64,000 nucleotides of DNA from AC-32 sp045806105 (GTDB lineage: Bacteria; Actinomycetota; Thermoleophilia; Gaiellales; Gaiellaceae): the NCBI GenBank assembly GCA_045806105.1, contig JBJMJY010000072.1, positions 1 through 64,000 of the forward strand, in the 5' to 3' direction. Under the pieces are notes generated by a model. The model had not been told where the DNA came from and made no database searches. It worked only from the letters and a program-made list of their open reading frames with translations. Shown here piece by piece: positions 7,915-16,360 of the stretch. Every line of letters begins with the position of its first letter. Positions within the stretch are counted from its first letter, which is position 1. The position numbers and the translations under genes were made by a program.

Positions 7915-9111
7915 ATGCGAGTGCACGTGGTCGGCGCAGGACCCGTCGGCCTTCTGCTCACGGCACTGCTCCAGTCGATGGAGGCGCTCTCCGTGCGCCT
8001 CTATGAGAAGCGACGCGAGTACACGCGCACCCGCATGGTCCAGCTCGCGCCGTACCTCGTGGCGGATTCAGTCGAGAGCTACCGCACCGATTCCATTGAC
8101 GGGGACAGCGTCGAGGCTGTCTTCGATCCGGGCGAGCTCGACCGGGGCCTCGCCTTCAGGCAGTCGATTCCCGCGGATCTCATGGCGCTTCTTCAAGGAT
8201 GGACGCTCGGGTTCTGCCCGCTCAACGCCATCGAGCGCTCCCTCAGCGATCTGATCGATGCGCGCGGGTCAAGCGCACTGCAGCGCACGGCGGCCGTCGT
8301 GACGGCGGAGGACGCGATGGCAATGGTCGAGCCGGGCGACCTGCTGATCGACTGCACGGGCGCCAAATCGCTGCTCCGAGATCACCTTGTACCTGGCTCC
8401 AGAGAGGTGGATGGAGGCGCGAACACCCTCCTGATCCGACTCGAGTACGCGCTCGTCATCACCTTCCTGTACGGCCAGAAGTACGACTGCAACGAGTTCT
8501 GCAAGTACTCCAAGAACATCGAGAACCCGCACTACAAGTTCATTCCGATGGTGCACCGCACGCACTACGACGGCAGCGTCAGCCACGTGACCGGCATCGT
8601 CAACATCAGCGCCCGGGAGTTTGAGGCGATGCCGTCCAGATTCGACGGTCAGTGGCTTCGCGGCAACTTCCCCGGCGTCGCTCAGTCGATGGACCGGTTC
8701 ATCGACAAGATCAAGGAGGAAACTCAGGGCGAGCTACTCGGCGACCTCGAGATCGTGCGGATTCCCCTGGATCTGTACCGGGCCCGCAATGCGACCAGCC
8801 GGCAGTGGCTTACAGCAGGCCCCAGCGACCACCCGTTCGCCAGGTCGCCGGTGTTCCTCGCCGGCGATTCGGCCATCGGCTCTCCGTACTTTCAGTCGAT
8901 TTCGCTCGGTTTCGAGTGTGCGATGTACCTCGCAGGACTCATCGCGCAGCGTGACCTACCACTCAGAGAGATGCTTGATCGCTATGAGCTGTACAGCTAC
9001 AAGCAGTGGCTTCGCGTCTACATGCGCAGCAAGATGATCAAGCACAACAAGGATCTGTTCGAGTCGCTCGACGACCCGCTCGCGCTCCTCGAAAAGCTGC
9101 ACATCTACTAG
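7915..9111 (+). CDS. FAD-dependent monooxygenase-like flavoprotein
   Basis: A 398-residue protein with a Rossmann dinucleotide fold at the N-terminus (VHVVGAGPVGLLL, residues 3-15) and the second FAD contact near the end (PVFLAGDSAIGSPYFQSISLG). These are the two signatures of p-hydroxybenzoate-hydroxylase-type flavoproteins. A further ADLMALLQGWTLGFCPLNAIE stretch sits where the substrate domain begins. The middle third (CNEFCKYSKNIENPHYKFIPM) is not one I recognise. The gene stands alone, with non-coding gaps of 288 and 156 bases on either side. Substrate unknown; it could also be an epoxidase or a tryptophan-halogenase relative. Confidence 0.75.
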   Translation: MRVHVVGAGPVGLLLTALLQSMEALSVRLYEKRREYTRTRMVQLAPYLVADSVESYRTDSIDGDSVEAVFDPGELDRGLAFRQSIPADLMALLQGWTLGFCPLNAIERSLSDLIDARGSSALQRTAAVVTAEDAMAMVEPGDLLIDCTGAKSLLRDHLVPGSREVDGGANTLLIRLEYALVITFLYGQKYDCNEFCKYSKNIENPHYKFIPMVHRTHYDGSVSHVTGIVNISAREFEAMPSRFDGQWLRGNFPGVAQSMDRFIDKIKEETQGELLGDLEIVRIPLDLYRARNATSRQWLTAGPSDHPFARSPVFLAGDSAIGSPYFQSISLGFECAMYLAGLIAQRDLPLREMLDRYELYSYKQWLRVYMRSKMIKHNKDLFESLDDPLALLEKLHIY

Positions 9112-9267
9112 CGGAACTCGTCGAGCTCGGCCGGAACGGAACGACGGATTGATCGCCGCCAGAGACTAGGGAGGTCCCCTGCGCGAGTGTTCCGCAATGT
9201 GCCCTGAGCGAGCGGGATCGGGTGAGTGGGGTCTCGGTGTCCGCGTGTCTGCAACGCAGCGCCGCGG

Positions 9268-10233
9268 TCAGCTGATTCGTGCCGGAAGCTGATCGAGGGC
9301 GGCGCGGAGGAACGCGTCGCGGCGCTCCGTGACGGCCGCGGCGTCCAGCGGGCTGCCGTCGCCGGCGAACCCCGGGAGCCACTCGCCGTGCATCACGGTC
9401 GGCGTGTTGAGCGCGGCGACGGCATCCCAGTAGGGCACCGCGATTGCCGACCGCCCGGCCTGTCGCTGCCAGCCCTCCAACACATCGGCTGGCGCGTCCT
9501 GGCCGTACTTAAGCGCCATCTGCATCCGAAGGCTGCCGAGATCGACTCCCGGATCACCAACCCCGGCCGTCTTCCAGTCGATCAGCGCGACGCAACGATC
9601 GCCCTCCCACAACATGTTGCCGCCCCAGACGTCGCCGTGCAGAAACACCGACGGGGCCGCGGGCACGCCATGCGACCTGACCCGCTCGTCGGCCTGCTGC
9701 AACAGAGGTGTGGTGGGCATCAAGCCGCGTCGCCGTTCGGCGGCTCGGTCGTCGACGGCGCACGGCCGGGGGCGGTGCGGTAGGTCGGCCTGTGGCGCCA
9801 AGACGATGGCGTTAACCCTCGCGATTGCGGCTCCGGCTTCCCGGAGGCGGGCGGCAGAAACCATCGGCGGAGAATCGCTGCAGCCGGACAGGAAGGTCTC
9901 CAGGGTAGCCACGGTTCCGCTGGCCCTCCCATCGAGATCGGCAGCGATCAGGCGCGGCCCGGCCAGGCCATGGGTCTCGACCAGCCGAATGGCTCCGGCG
10001 TTGGTGATCACCATGCCGTCGGTGATCCAGCGCGGCACCGAGAGCTTCAGGATTAGGTCAGAGACGCCGGTCGACGTTCCTTCGACTCGGAGGCGGAACG
10101 TGCCAGAGGGACGGTGGGTGCTGCGGGAGGCGTTCTCGATCGAAACGACGCGCATCCCGCCGACCACTCTGGCCACCCAGCGCAGAACCTGCTCGCTGGG
10201 CAACGCTGTGTGCGCTCCCCCATCGCCATCCAT
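9268..10233 (-). CDS. Aminoglycoside phosphotransferase (APH)-family kinase
   Basis: A 321-residue kinase-like protein of the APH/choline kinase superfamily. The catalytic loop is FLHGDVWGGNMLW and the metal-binding segment is VALIDWKTAGVGDPGVDLG, both in the C-terminal lobe. The N-lobe Lys is probably in LILKLSVP. Start ATG 10233 (MDGDGG) was chosen because upstream in-frame sequence is repetitive and basic; a weak ribosome site makes it uncertain. Many members phosphorylate sugars, alcohols or amino compounds rather than antibiotics, so resistance is only a possibility. It is the last gene before the tRNA-Asp scar. Confidence 0.8.
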   Translation of the reverse strand: MDGDGGAHTALPSEQVLRWVARVVGGMRVVSIENASRSTHRPSGTFRLRVEGTSTGVSDLILKLSVPRWITDGMVITNAGAIRLVETHGLAGPRLIAADLDGRASGTVATLETFLSGCSDSPPMVSAARLREAGAAIARVNAIVLAPQADLPHRPRPCAVDDRAAERRRGLMPTTPLLQQADERVRSHGVPAAPSVFLHGDVWGGNMLWEGDRCVALIDWKTAGVGDPGVDLGSLRMQMALKYGQDAPADVLEGWQRQAGRSAIAVPYWDAVAALNTPTVMHGEWLPGFAGDGSPLDAAAVTERRDAFLRAALDQLPARIS

Positions 10234-10784
10234 GAGAGGCTCAATCGCAGCAGAGCTTATCCGCGATGAGGCAACCACGATCAAGCGGCGCGCTGACGAC
10301 ATTGCATGGGCGAGCGTGCTCTCACTTGAGCCCTGGTTCACGCGCTCGCGCAAGAAGCCGGAGTCCCTTCGTTGCGCCTGTTCGCAACTGAGGCACGTCG
10401 CATCCCGCGCTGAGCCCGCAGAAGGCCGCCGGAAGTCCCCGCCCGCACCCGGCAATCCCCGCAAGACAACGGGCGAGAAGACCTGCTCACGTCGGGAATC
10501 CCCGCCCACCCCCGCTCAGCCCCGAAACAGCAAGACCGGCCTGTCACGCCGGAGGTCGCGGGTTCGAGTCCCGTCGCTCCCGTCTCCCGATGTACCACCG
10601 GCCGAACGCATCGCGTCGTAGGCCGGAAGACTCTGCGGCTTTGGCGTGCAGTGTCGTCGTGGCGCTTGTCGCCGCCAGCTTTGCGTAGCCGCGAGGACCG
10701 TCGGCCGCGAACCGTCTCGGTCAGCCTCTGCGCACGTTGAGCGAGTCCGGCTTCGGCCGTCTCGATCTAGCAGCGAACCGATTG
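10234..10784. other. Non-coding stretch holding the tRNA-Asp 3' fragment
   Basis: About 550 bases without a supportable gene. On the left, short near-repeats of the form AATCCCCGC occur at about 10451 and 10499. In the middle lies the tRNA-Asp fragment. On the right, 200 bases to the DUF899 gene show no feature. Frames here read as Arg/Ala/Pro-rich shadow sequence in every direction. Confidence 0.55.
10536..10582 (+). other. 3' fragment of tRNA-Asp(GTC): probable att scar
   Basis: The sequence folds as the 3' part of tRNA-Asp. Anticodon stem CCGGC/GCCGG encloses loop CTGTCAC with anticodon GTC. A 5-base variable loop follows, then T-stem GCGGG/CCCGT with loop TTCGAGT, then the acceptor 3' strand CGCTCCC and discriminator G. 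The matching acceptor 5' strand (GGGAGCG) and D-arm are absent upstream, so it cannot make a functional tRNA. Elements that integrate into a tRNA 3' end rebuild the gene at one end and leave exactly this kind of fragment at the other. Because the fragment reads on the + strand, the intact tRNA-Asp and the element would lie to the left. Confidence 0.8.
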
Positions 10785-11522
10785 TCAGTCCGGGTACTCG
10801 TCCTTCCGCCACGAGCGGGGCTCGTCGGACGGCCTTTTCGGGGTGCGCTCGAGCAGGAAGTTGAAGTAGGGCGCGACGAACGGATCGGGCGCCGACACCG
10901 TGTACGTGTGGTAGACGGTGCCGTTGTCGCGCGCGAAGGCGATCCAGCTCGGGTTTTCGCGCAGCCCGTCCTTGAGCTCGGCCCCGACCTGGTCCGACCA
11001 CTCCTCTAGCCAGTCGGGCGGGTTGTCCACCATCTCCTTCAGCTCGGGGACCTGCTGCGCCTGCTCCTCGGTCAGCGCGAGGCCGAAGTCGAACGCGAAG
11101 TCCGTGTTGTAGGTCGAGACGTAGGGGAACTGCCAGCCCATCCGCTCCTTGTAGGCGGTGAGACGCTCGATCGGCGCCCGCGAGAAGCAGATCAGGGTCA
11201 CGTCGCGGTGGTTCAGGTGGATGAGCCCGCCGTCGAGGCCGTCCGCGAGGCTCGTGCACCCGGGGCAGGCGCCGTTGTCGTAGTCGGGCCCGAACATGAC
11301 GTTGTAGGCGAGGAGCTGTGAGCGGCCGTCGAACAGCTCCGCGAGCGTCTTCTTGCCCTCCTCGGTGTCGAACTCGTACTCCTTCTCAACCGGCACCCAG
11401 GGGAGATCTAGTCGCCTCTTCTTGATCTCCTCGTTTCCCTGCGCCTGCTCGGCCTCGAGCTTCGCGAGCTCGTCCCGGGCCGCCTGCCATTCCTCGCGGG
11501 TTCCGATCTTGTGCTCAGGCAT
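10785..11522 (-). CDS. DUF899 thioredoxin-like family protein
   Basis: A 245-residue protein of the DUF899 family. Key segments are LPWVPVEKEYEFD, LAELFDGRSQLLAYNVMFGPDYDNGACPGCTSLADGLDG (the CPGC lies where thioredoxin-like folds hold their Cys pair), and the C-terminal YHTYTVSAPDPFVAPYFNFLLERTP. Length and order are complete. The function is not known; a redox role is inferred from CxxC. ATG 11522 has a strong AGGAGGA site eight bases upstream. It is the first gene on the chromosomal side of the tRNA fragment. Confidence 0.88.
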   Translation of the reverse strand: MPEHKIGTREEWQAARDELAKLEAEQAQGNEEIKKRRLDLPWVPVEKEYEFDTEEGKKTLAELFDGRSQLLAYNVMFGPDYDNGACPGCTSLADGLDGGLIHLNHRDVTLICFSRAPIERLTAYKERMGWQFPYVSTYNTDFAFDFGLALTEEQAQQVPELKEMVDNPPDWLEEWSDQVGAELKDGLRENPSWIAFARDNGTVYHTYTVSAPDPFVAPYFNFLLERTPKRPSDEPRSWRKDEYPD

Positions 11523-11726
11523 CTCGCCTTCCTCCTCTCGAACTCGGACGCTACGTCGATCGGGAGTTAGACCGTTTCCGCTCGACGAACTCATCGCGGC
11601 ATGATGGCCGATTGTGTCGTGGTGTCTCGCTGCAGCTCGTCCTCCGGGCGGCTGGGAGCGCATGACGAGTGCCCCCACGGACTGCCGCGTGCGCTGTCCG
11701 TAGGGGCCTGGAGCGGCGGTCGTGTC

Positions 11727-12185
11727 CTAGCCGTCGCTCTCGATCTTCTTGCCGGAGGGTGAGAGCGCATCCCAGCCGCCGCCGAAGTCGTTCGAACCCT
11801 CGCCGTTGGTCTGGCCGCGCTTCGTGTCCCGCAGGAAGCGGTAGAGCGGGTGTCCGGCGTAGGTCACCTGCCTGGTGCCATCGGCGCGCCGGATCGTGCC
11901 GAGCAGCGCGCGCCGCGCGCCGTTGGTCGCGATCGGCTTCCCGTGCGTGAGCAGCGGCGGCCAGTAGACCGCGCAAGCTCCGGAGCAGGCGCTGTGACGC
12001 CGCCGATCCTTCTCGAACAGGTAGAGCGTGCGCCCACGCCCGTTGACGATGATCCGACCCAAGCCGGTCCGTGCCGTCGAGACGGTCGCCGGGCGCGATC
12101 CGGAACCTTCGGCGGCAACGGCCGCGCTCAAGCCGGCGAGCGATAGAGCGGCCACTGCGACAGTGAGCAAACCGATGGCCTTCAT
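11727..12185 (-). CDS. Secreted COG4315-type repeat protein
   Basis: A 152-residue exported protein with a signal peptide (residues 1-25, MKAIGLLTVAV then AALSLAGLSAAVAA). The mature part carries two copies of the COG4315 unit: GRTLYLFEKDRRRHSACSGACAVYWPPLLT and YAGHPLYRFLRDTKRGQTNGEG, with two Cys in the first. This matches the 'secreted repeat of unknown function' family. No lipobox Cys is present, so it is probably soluble or wall-bound. ATG 12185; the ribosome site is plausible but weak. Confidence 0.85.
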   Translation of the reverse strand: MKAIGLLTVAVAALSLAGLSAAVAAEGSGSRPATVSTARTGLGRIIVNGRGRTLYLFEKDRRRHSACSGACAVYWPPLLTHGKPIATNGARRALLGTIRRADGTRQVTYAGHPLYRFLRDTKRGQTNGEGSNDFGGGWDALSPSGKKIESDG

Positions 12186-12346
12186 GTGAGCTCCTCTCCG
12201 GTCCTTCGTACCTCGTCTTCGTGTTTTCAGGTACGGCGACGGAGTGGATCAGGATCGGTAACCGAGGAGCCTTAACGGCGCCTTAACTGGCGGCAGCAAC
12301 AACACCGCAGCGCCGAACGGTTCGTCGTCGTGCTCGGGCCGCTGCT

Positions 12347-12676
12347 CTAGGCCCGGTCGAGGCGGCCGCGGCCGTGTGACGACGACGCGAAGAGCGAGAT
12401 CCCGATCGCCGCCAGGGCGACCGCGACCAGGAAGCGGACGAGCCACCCGGCGTCGAAGACGTTGGCCAGGATGCCGCCGAGCAGGCTCGCCGCGATGCCT
12501 ATGAGCGCCGTCGGCAGCAACCCGATCTCCTGCCTCCCGGGCAGCACGAGCCGCCCGAGCGCGCCGATGATCAGCCCCGTGACCGCGAGCCAGACGAGCT
12601 CGAACGCCAGGCCGATCAGCGTCCCGGCGAGCAGCAGCGCCAGGATGACGACGATCAGGATCACGACGACTTCCAC
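12347..12676 (-). CDS. GlsB/YeaQ/YmgE-type small membrane protein
   Basis: A 109-residue membrane protein of the transglycosylase-associated GlsB/YeaQ family, with hydrophobic segments at about 3-25, 29-40, 57-75 and 80-100. The conserved IGALGRLVLPGRQEIGLLPTALIGIAASLLGG is intact. Family members are linked to envelope stress but the mechanism is not clear. The N-terminal helix (MEVVVILIVVILALLLAG) is an addition relative to the usual 80-residue form. ATG 12676; the gap to the previous gene is 161 bases without features. Confidence 0.8.
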   Translation of the reverse strand: MEVVVILIVVILALLLAGTLIGLAFELVWLAVTGLIIGALGRLVLPGRQEIGLLPTALIGIAASLLGGILANVFDAGWLVRFLVAVALAAIGISLFASSSHGRGRLDRA

Positions 12677-12718
12677 GACGCGGACGCTACCGGACGATCG
12701 TGACCGGCACTTCGGCAG

Positions 12719-13852
12719 TCACGCGAGGGTGAGCGCCGGCTCGAGCTCGAGGAACCGACCGATCCGTTCCGCCTCGAGGTCGAGGTCGGCGCGCTCCGCA
12801 CGCGTGAGCCGTCGGGCGGGATCGACTCGGAGCTCGAGCCGCTTGCCGTGCTTCTTGCGCTCCCACAGCCCTGCTGTCAGGCCGTCGATCACGACGGCGC
12901 GTATGCCTGCCGGCCCCTCGTAGCGGCCTCGGCCGTGGGCGGCGATCTGCGCTCTTACCGACTCCGTCACGAGCTGCTCGCGCTCGCGGAAGCCCATTAC
13001 GTACGGGTCGTACTCGGGAAGCAGCCGCACGCGCGGTCGCGCATTCGGGAACGCCGCGTCTTCCGGGAGGACGTATGCCCGGTGACCCTCGACGTCTACC
13101 TCCTCGAGGCCGCCCACGACTGAGTCGAACAGCTCTCGCGCGCCGGCGACCTTGAACCGCGGCGACGCGAACCAGTCCCGGAAGTCGGCCGGCCGCGCCG
13201 GTCCGTACGCGCGCAGGAACCGTCGGGAGACCTCCATGAGCGCGCGTCGCTCGTCCACCTCCTGCCAGCCGTCGATCCACTGATCCGGCCGTACGAGCGT
13301 GATCTTCGCTCCCTGCGGCGGCCCCTGGCAGAGCTCGGCGAGGAAGAACGCGAAACCCGAGAGCAGCCGCTGCCGGGGACGGGAGCCGACGCGCTTCACC
13401 ACCTCCTCGGTCAGCTCCTCACGCGTCAGGCAGCGGCCGTCGAGAGCGCCCCAGACCGCCTTGCGGGTCGCGTGCACCTCGTCCGCGCCGAGCGGCGGGT
13501 GGACGACGCCGGCCGGATCCCGCCATTCGGCCAGCTCCGCGGTGGGGCCGGCGACCGCTCGCCGGGCCGCCAGCCACAGCGCCAGCTCGCCGGCGGGATG
13601 GAGATGAAGCGTTCCACGCACCGTCCAGGCCTTGACGAGGGTCCGCCGCTCCCAGAGCGCCTCGCGAACGTCGCCCCGCGTGACCCCGTCGACGCGCGCC
13701 GCGAGCTGGAGCTCGGCAGATGCCTGGACCTGTGCGTGCAGCCCGCAGGTGTCCCGCGCGACGTCCACGAGCCGCTCCGGGCTCGCACGGTCGACCAGCG
13801 AGGAGCGCGTCAGCCGGCGTGCCCGAACCTCCTCCCAGGTCGCCGACACCAT
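12719..13852 (-). CDS. Winged-helix DNA-binding protein, AlkZ/HTH_42 superfamily
   Basis: A 377-residue protein of the HTH_42 superfamily, which includes the DNA glycosylases AlkZ and YcaQ. The N-terminal part has GLHAQVQASAELQLAARV; the Q-x-Q pattern is like the catalytic pair described for AlkZ-type enzymes. Further landmarks are TVRGTLHLHP and, in the C-terminal lobe, LPEYDPYVMGF with AVVIDGLTAGLWERKK. Glycosylase function is an inference, as many actinobacterial paralogues are not tested. The start is ATG 13852 (MVSATWEEV), chosen because upstream in-frame sequence is Arg/Ser-rich shadow. The TfoX-type gene ends 25 bases upstream on the same strand. Confidence 0.82.
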   Translation of the reverse strand: MVSATWEEVRARRLTRSSLVDRASPERLVDVARDTCGLHAQVQASAELQLAARVDGVTRGDVREALWERRTLVKAWTVRGTLHLHPAGELALWLAARRAVAGPTAELAEWRDPAGVVHPPLGADEVHATRKAVWGALDGRCLTREELTEEVVKRVGSRPRQRLLSGFAFFLAELCQGPPQGAKITLVRPDQWIDGWQEVDERRALMEVSRRFLRAYGPARPADFRDWFASPRFKVAGARELFDSVVGGLEEVDVEGHRAYVLPEDAAFPNARPRVRLLPEYDPYVMGFREREQLVTESVRAQIAAHGRGRYEGPAGIRAVVIDGLTAGLWERKKHGKRLELRVDPARRLTRAERADLDLEAERIGRFLELEPALTLA

Positions 13853-13877
13853 TCGCGCCGCGGCGTCGCTCGGCTTC

Positions 13878-14213
13878 CTACGGCTTCGCGGGCAGCGACC
13901 TCGCGAAGGCCACCCCGCGCTGCACCCAGGGCGCGAGGTCGTCGTCCTGCTCGACGTCCTCTGCCTGCACCCGCAGCCACCCCGCCATCGCCCGCCCGCG
14001 CATCTCCATCGGCTCCGCCGGCGTCGTCTCGACGAGCTCCGCGGACTCCGCCGGGTCGACGCGCACGAGGATCCCTCCCTGGCCGCTCGCACCGACCGCC
14101 ATGTTCCCGTTCACCATGAACGAAAGGCCGCCGAACATCGTCTTCTCCGTCACGCCCGCCTCGCCGGCGACGAGGTCGCGGATCCGGGCGGCGAGCGCTT
14201 CGTCGTACGCCAT
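13878..14213 (-). CDS. TfoX/Sxy family N-terminal domain protein
   Basis: A 111-residue protein consisting of only the TfoX N-terminal domain: MAYDEALAARIRDLVAG, TEKTMFGGLSFMVNGNMAVGAS and LVRVDPAE. The C-terminal DNA-binding domain of enterobacterial Sxy is absent, which is normal for this short form. A competence role is not implied. The gene is divergent from the MmcQ-like gene, with 20 bases between the starts. Confidence 0.85.
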   Translation of the reverse strand: MAYDEALAARIRDLVAGEAGVTEKTMFGGLSFMVNGNMAVGASGQGGILVRVDPAESAELVETTPAEPMEMRGRAMAGWLRVQAEDVEQDDDLAPWVQRGVAFARSLPAKP

Positions 14214-14233
14214 CGCCCGGCGATACTAGACGG

Positions 14234-14635
14234 GTGACCACCATGGCGGACCTCGACGAGCTCGCGCTCGCCCTGCCGCAGGTGACGAAGGAGCTCTCGG
14301 AGGACGGACGGCCCGCGTACAAGGTGCACGGCAAGCTCTTCTGTTGCCAGCGCGGCCGGCGGCCGGACGCCGTCGACGACAACGGCGAGAGGCTCGGCGA
14401 CGTGCTCATGTTCCGCGTCGCCGACCTCGACGTGAAGGAGCTGCTGCTCTCGGATACGCGCGGGATCTACTTCACGACGCCGCACTTCGACGGCTACGCC
14501 GCGGTGCTCGTGCGCATCCCGAATCTCGCGCGCCTCGACCGCGACGAGCTCCGGGACCTCGTCGAGGAGGCGTGGCTGACTCGCGCCCAGAAGCGCGTGG
14601 CGAAGGCCTGGCTCGCCCAGAACGAGTCGACCTAG
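14234..14635 (+). CDS. MmcQ/YjbR family protein
   Basis: A 133-residue protein of the MmcQ/YjbR fold (double-stranded DNA-binding-like, CyaY-like). Visible: LALALPQVTKELSEDGRPAYKVHGKLFCC at the N-terminus, and FDGYAAVLVRI plus LVEEAWLTRAQKRVAKAWL at the end. Starts at GTG 14234 or ATG 14243 both give the family N-terminus. The stop overlaps the convergent DUF998 stop (shared CTAG). Function unknown. Confidence 0.8.
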   Translation: MTTMADLDELALALPQVTKELSEDGRPAYKVHGKLFCCQRGRRPDAVDDNGERLGDVLMFRVADLDVKELLLSDTRGIYFTTPHFDGYAAVLVRIPNLARLDRDELRDLVEEAWLTRAQKRVAKAWLAQNEST

Positions 14636-15288
14636 CCGCACGCTGTCGAATTCGGTGCGCCGCGGGAGGACTCCCGCAGCAGCCAAGCGCCGATGAAGGC
14701 GACCCAGGCGAAGATCGCCACGGTCCCTGCCCGCGTCGCGGCGCCGTCCCCGACCGCGGAGAAGGCCGCGTTCGCGAGCAGGATCGCCGGGAGCGCGGCG
14801 AGGCTCGGCAGCCAGGCGCCGCGCCAGCCCGCGATCCGCCGGAACGCGAAGGCGCAGACGAGCGGCGCGAGCAGCAGCGCCCCGGCCGTGATCGCTGACT
14901 CGACCTTGTGGGCGTGCGAGTGCCACGAGTCGTTCGTGCAGGCGGCGTCGATCCCGCGGCAGTCGAGGCGGAAGAGCCCGTCGAGGAAGCCGCCCGCGCC
15001 GGCGAGGAGCAGCGCGGCCGCACCGAGGCGGCCGAGCAGGTCGGGGCTGAGCGCCTGCCAGAGGCCGAGCGCGAGCGCGACGACGAACAGCCCGGTCAGG
15101 TTGGCTCCGACCTGGTTGTAGAGCCAGGCGCTGTTCGCCGTGACCGCGCCGAGGTCGGAGATGTCATCGCGTGCCGCGCTGTAGGAGGCCGGCTGAGCGA
15201 AGCCGCCCGCGATCCAGCCGACGTTGGCGGTGACGAAGGCGAGGACGCCGCAGACCCCGGCGACAGGGCCGAAGGGCCCGGACGACAC
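14632..15288 (-). CDS. DUF998 family membrane protein
   Basis: A 218-residue integral membrane protein with about six hydrophobic segments. The DUF998 signature DISDLGA (about residue 43, with YSAARDD before it) is present, as is LDGLFRLDCRGIDAACTNDSWHSHAH, which holds conserved Cys and His in a loop. GTG 15288 sits just upstream of the D,D-carboxypeptidase stop region (15291) on the same strand, so the two are likely co-transcribed. The role is not known. Confidence 0.8.
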   Translation of the reverse strand: MSSGPFGPVAGVCGVLAFVTANVGWIAGGFAQPASYSAARDDISDLGAVTANSAWLYNQVGANLTGLFVVALALGLWQALSPDLLGRLGAAALLLAGAGGFLDGLFRLDCRGIDAACTNDSWHSHAHKVESAITAGALLLAPLVCAFAFRRIAGWRGAWLPSLAALPAILLANAAFSAVGDGAATRAGTVAIFAWVAFIGAWLLRESSRGAPNSTACG

Positions 15289-15290
15289 GC

Positions 15291-16286
15291 CTACCTGGCG
15301 GCGCGGAAGCCGAGGTCGAGCAGCCGGCGCGCGTCCGCGGGCGCGTTCGCGTCGTGCAGCACGATGGCGACGACGGTGCGGCCGCCGCGGGTGGCGGAGG
15401 CGACGAGGCAGTGGCCGGCGAGCGTCGTCCAGCCGGTCTTCACGCCGTCCGCGCCGCGATAGGTCCCGATCAGCGGGTTCTTGTTGACGTAGACCTTCTC
15501 GTAGGTGGGCGCCGACCAGCGGATGCGGGCGATGCGCCTCCGTACGATCGCGCGGAAGCGCGGCTCGCGCAGGGCGACGCGCGTGAGAGCGCCGAGGTCC
15601 CACGCGCTCGAGTAGTTTCCGGCGTCGATCACGCCGCTGGGCGTCGAGAAGTGGCTGTCGCGCAGGCCGAGGGCACGCGCCTCCGCGTTCATCTGCGCGA
15701 CGAAGGCGCCGCGCGTGCCCGCCGTCGCGAGCGCAAGCGCAGCGGCGTCGTCGTTGCCGGAGTAGAGGAGCAGGCCGTAGAACAGCTTCCACGCGCGGAC
15801 GCGCTCGCGCGGGCGGAGGCCTTCCTTGACGAGCGGCACACGTGTGGCGGCCGGAGCGACTCTCACGACGGCGTCCGGCCGGAGCCGGCGCAGCGCGAGC
15901 AGCGCCGTCATGATCTTCGTCGTCGAGGCGACCGGCAGCCGCTCGTGCGCATGACGCGCCCATAGGACGCGGCCGCTGCCGGCGTCGAAGACGATCGCGG
16001 CCCGCGCCGAGACGCGCCGCCCCGGTGAGGCGGCCGGGCCCCGCGTCCAGAGCAGCGCCTCCGGTTGCGCCCGCTTCGGCGCCGGGGCGGCGGTCATGGG
16101 CGCCGGCGCCGATTGGGCCGCCGGCGTGGCGCGGGCCGACGAGTGCGTCCGCAAGACGACGACCGCCGCCGTTCCCGCGGCGAGCGCGGCGAGCACGAGC
16201 GCCGCCGCTCGAGCGCGGCCGCGCCGCCGCCCGCGGCGGACGACCGGCGTCAGCACGTTGTTCGGAACACGCGGCTCGTTCGCCAC
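15291..16286 (-). CDS. D-alanyl-D-alanine carboxypeptidase (peptidase S11)
   Basis: A 331-residue penicillin-binding protein of the S11 family, which trims the terminal D-Ala from peptidoglycan pentapeptides at the cell surface. The active-site motifs are complete: S121-x-x-K124 (ASTTKIM), S176-G-N178 (YSGNDD) and K283-T-G (GVKTGWT). A basic N-terminus is followed by one membrane helix (about 27-45) and a Pro/Ala linker, giving an N-terminal membrane anchor rather than a cleaved signal. The C-terminal PBP5 beta domain is missing, as in shorter actinobacterial forms. ATG 16286 diverges from the copper-oxidase operon. Confidence 0.92.
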   Translation of the reverse strand: MANEPRVPNNVLTPVVRRGRRRGRARAAALVLAALAAGTAAVVVLRTHSSARATPAAQSAPAPMTAAPAPKRAQPEALLWTRGPAASPGRRVSARAAIVFDAGSGRVLWARHAHERLPVASTTKIMTALLALRRLRPDAVVRVAPAATRVPLVKEGLRPRERVRAWKLFYGLLLYSGNDDAAALALATAGTRGAFVAQMNAEARALGLRDSHFSTPSGVIDAGNYSSAWDLGALTRVALREPRFRAIVRRRIARIRWSAPTYEKVYVNKNPLIGTYRGADGVKTGWTTLAGHCLVASATRGGRTVVAIVLHDANAPADARRLLDLGFRAAR

Positions 16287-16315
16287 GGCGCCGAACGTAC
16301 CACCCGCGCCGGGAC

Positions 16316-16345
16316 TTGCAATTCCAGTGTCGGCGAAACTATTCT
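16316..16345 (+). promoter_or_regulatory. Promoter of the copper-oxidase operon
   Basis: A sigma-70-type pair: TTGCAA at 16316-16321 and TATTCT at 16340-16345, 18 bases apart. Counting about seven bases from the -10 box puts the transcript start on or next to the GTG at 16352, so the message would be leaderless. No Shine-Dalgarno site is seen before that GTG, in agreement. Confidence 0.6.
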
Positions 16346-16360
16346 TTAGCCGTGACTAAA
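16345..16360 (+). promoter_or_regulatory. Palindromic operator on the start codon (DtxR-type candidate)
   Basis: TTTAG and CTAAA form matching arms around six bases (CCGTGA) that contain the start codon at 16352-16354. The box overlaps the end of the -10 element and the predicted transcript start, where a bound repressor would block transcription. The A/T-rich arms resemble DtxR/MntR-type boxes, and a regulator of that family is the third gene of the operon. Binding is inferred. Confidence 0.45.

Noticed and set aside
10509..10582. Complete tRNA-Asp gene
   Set aside because: The D-arm and 5' acceptor strand that should pair with CGCTCCC are absent upstream; only the 3' part is present.
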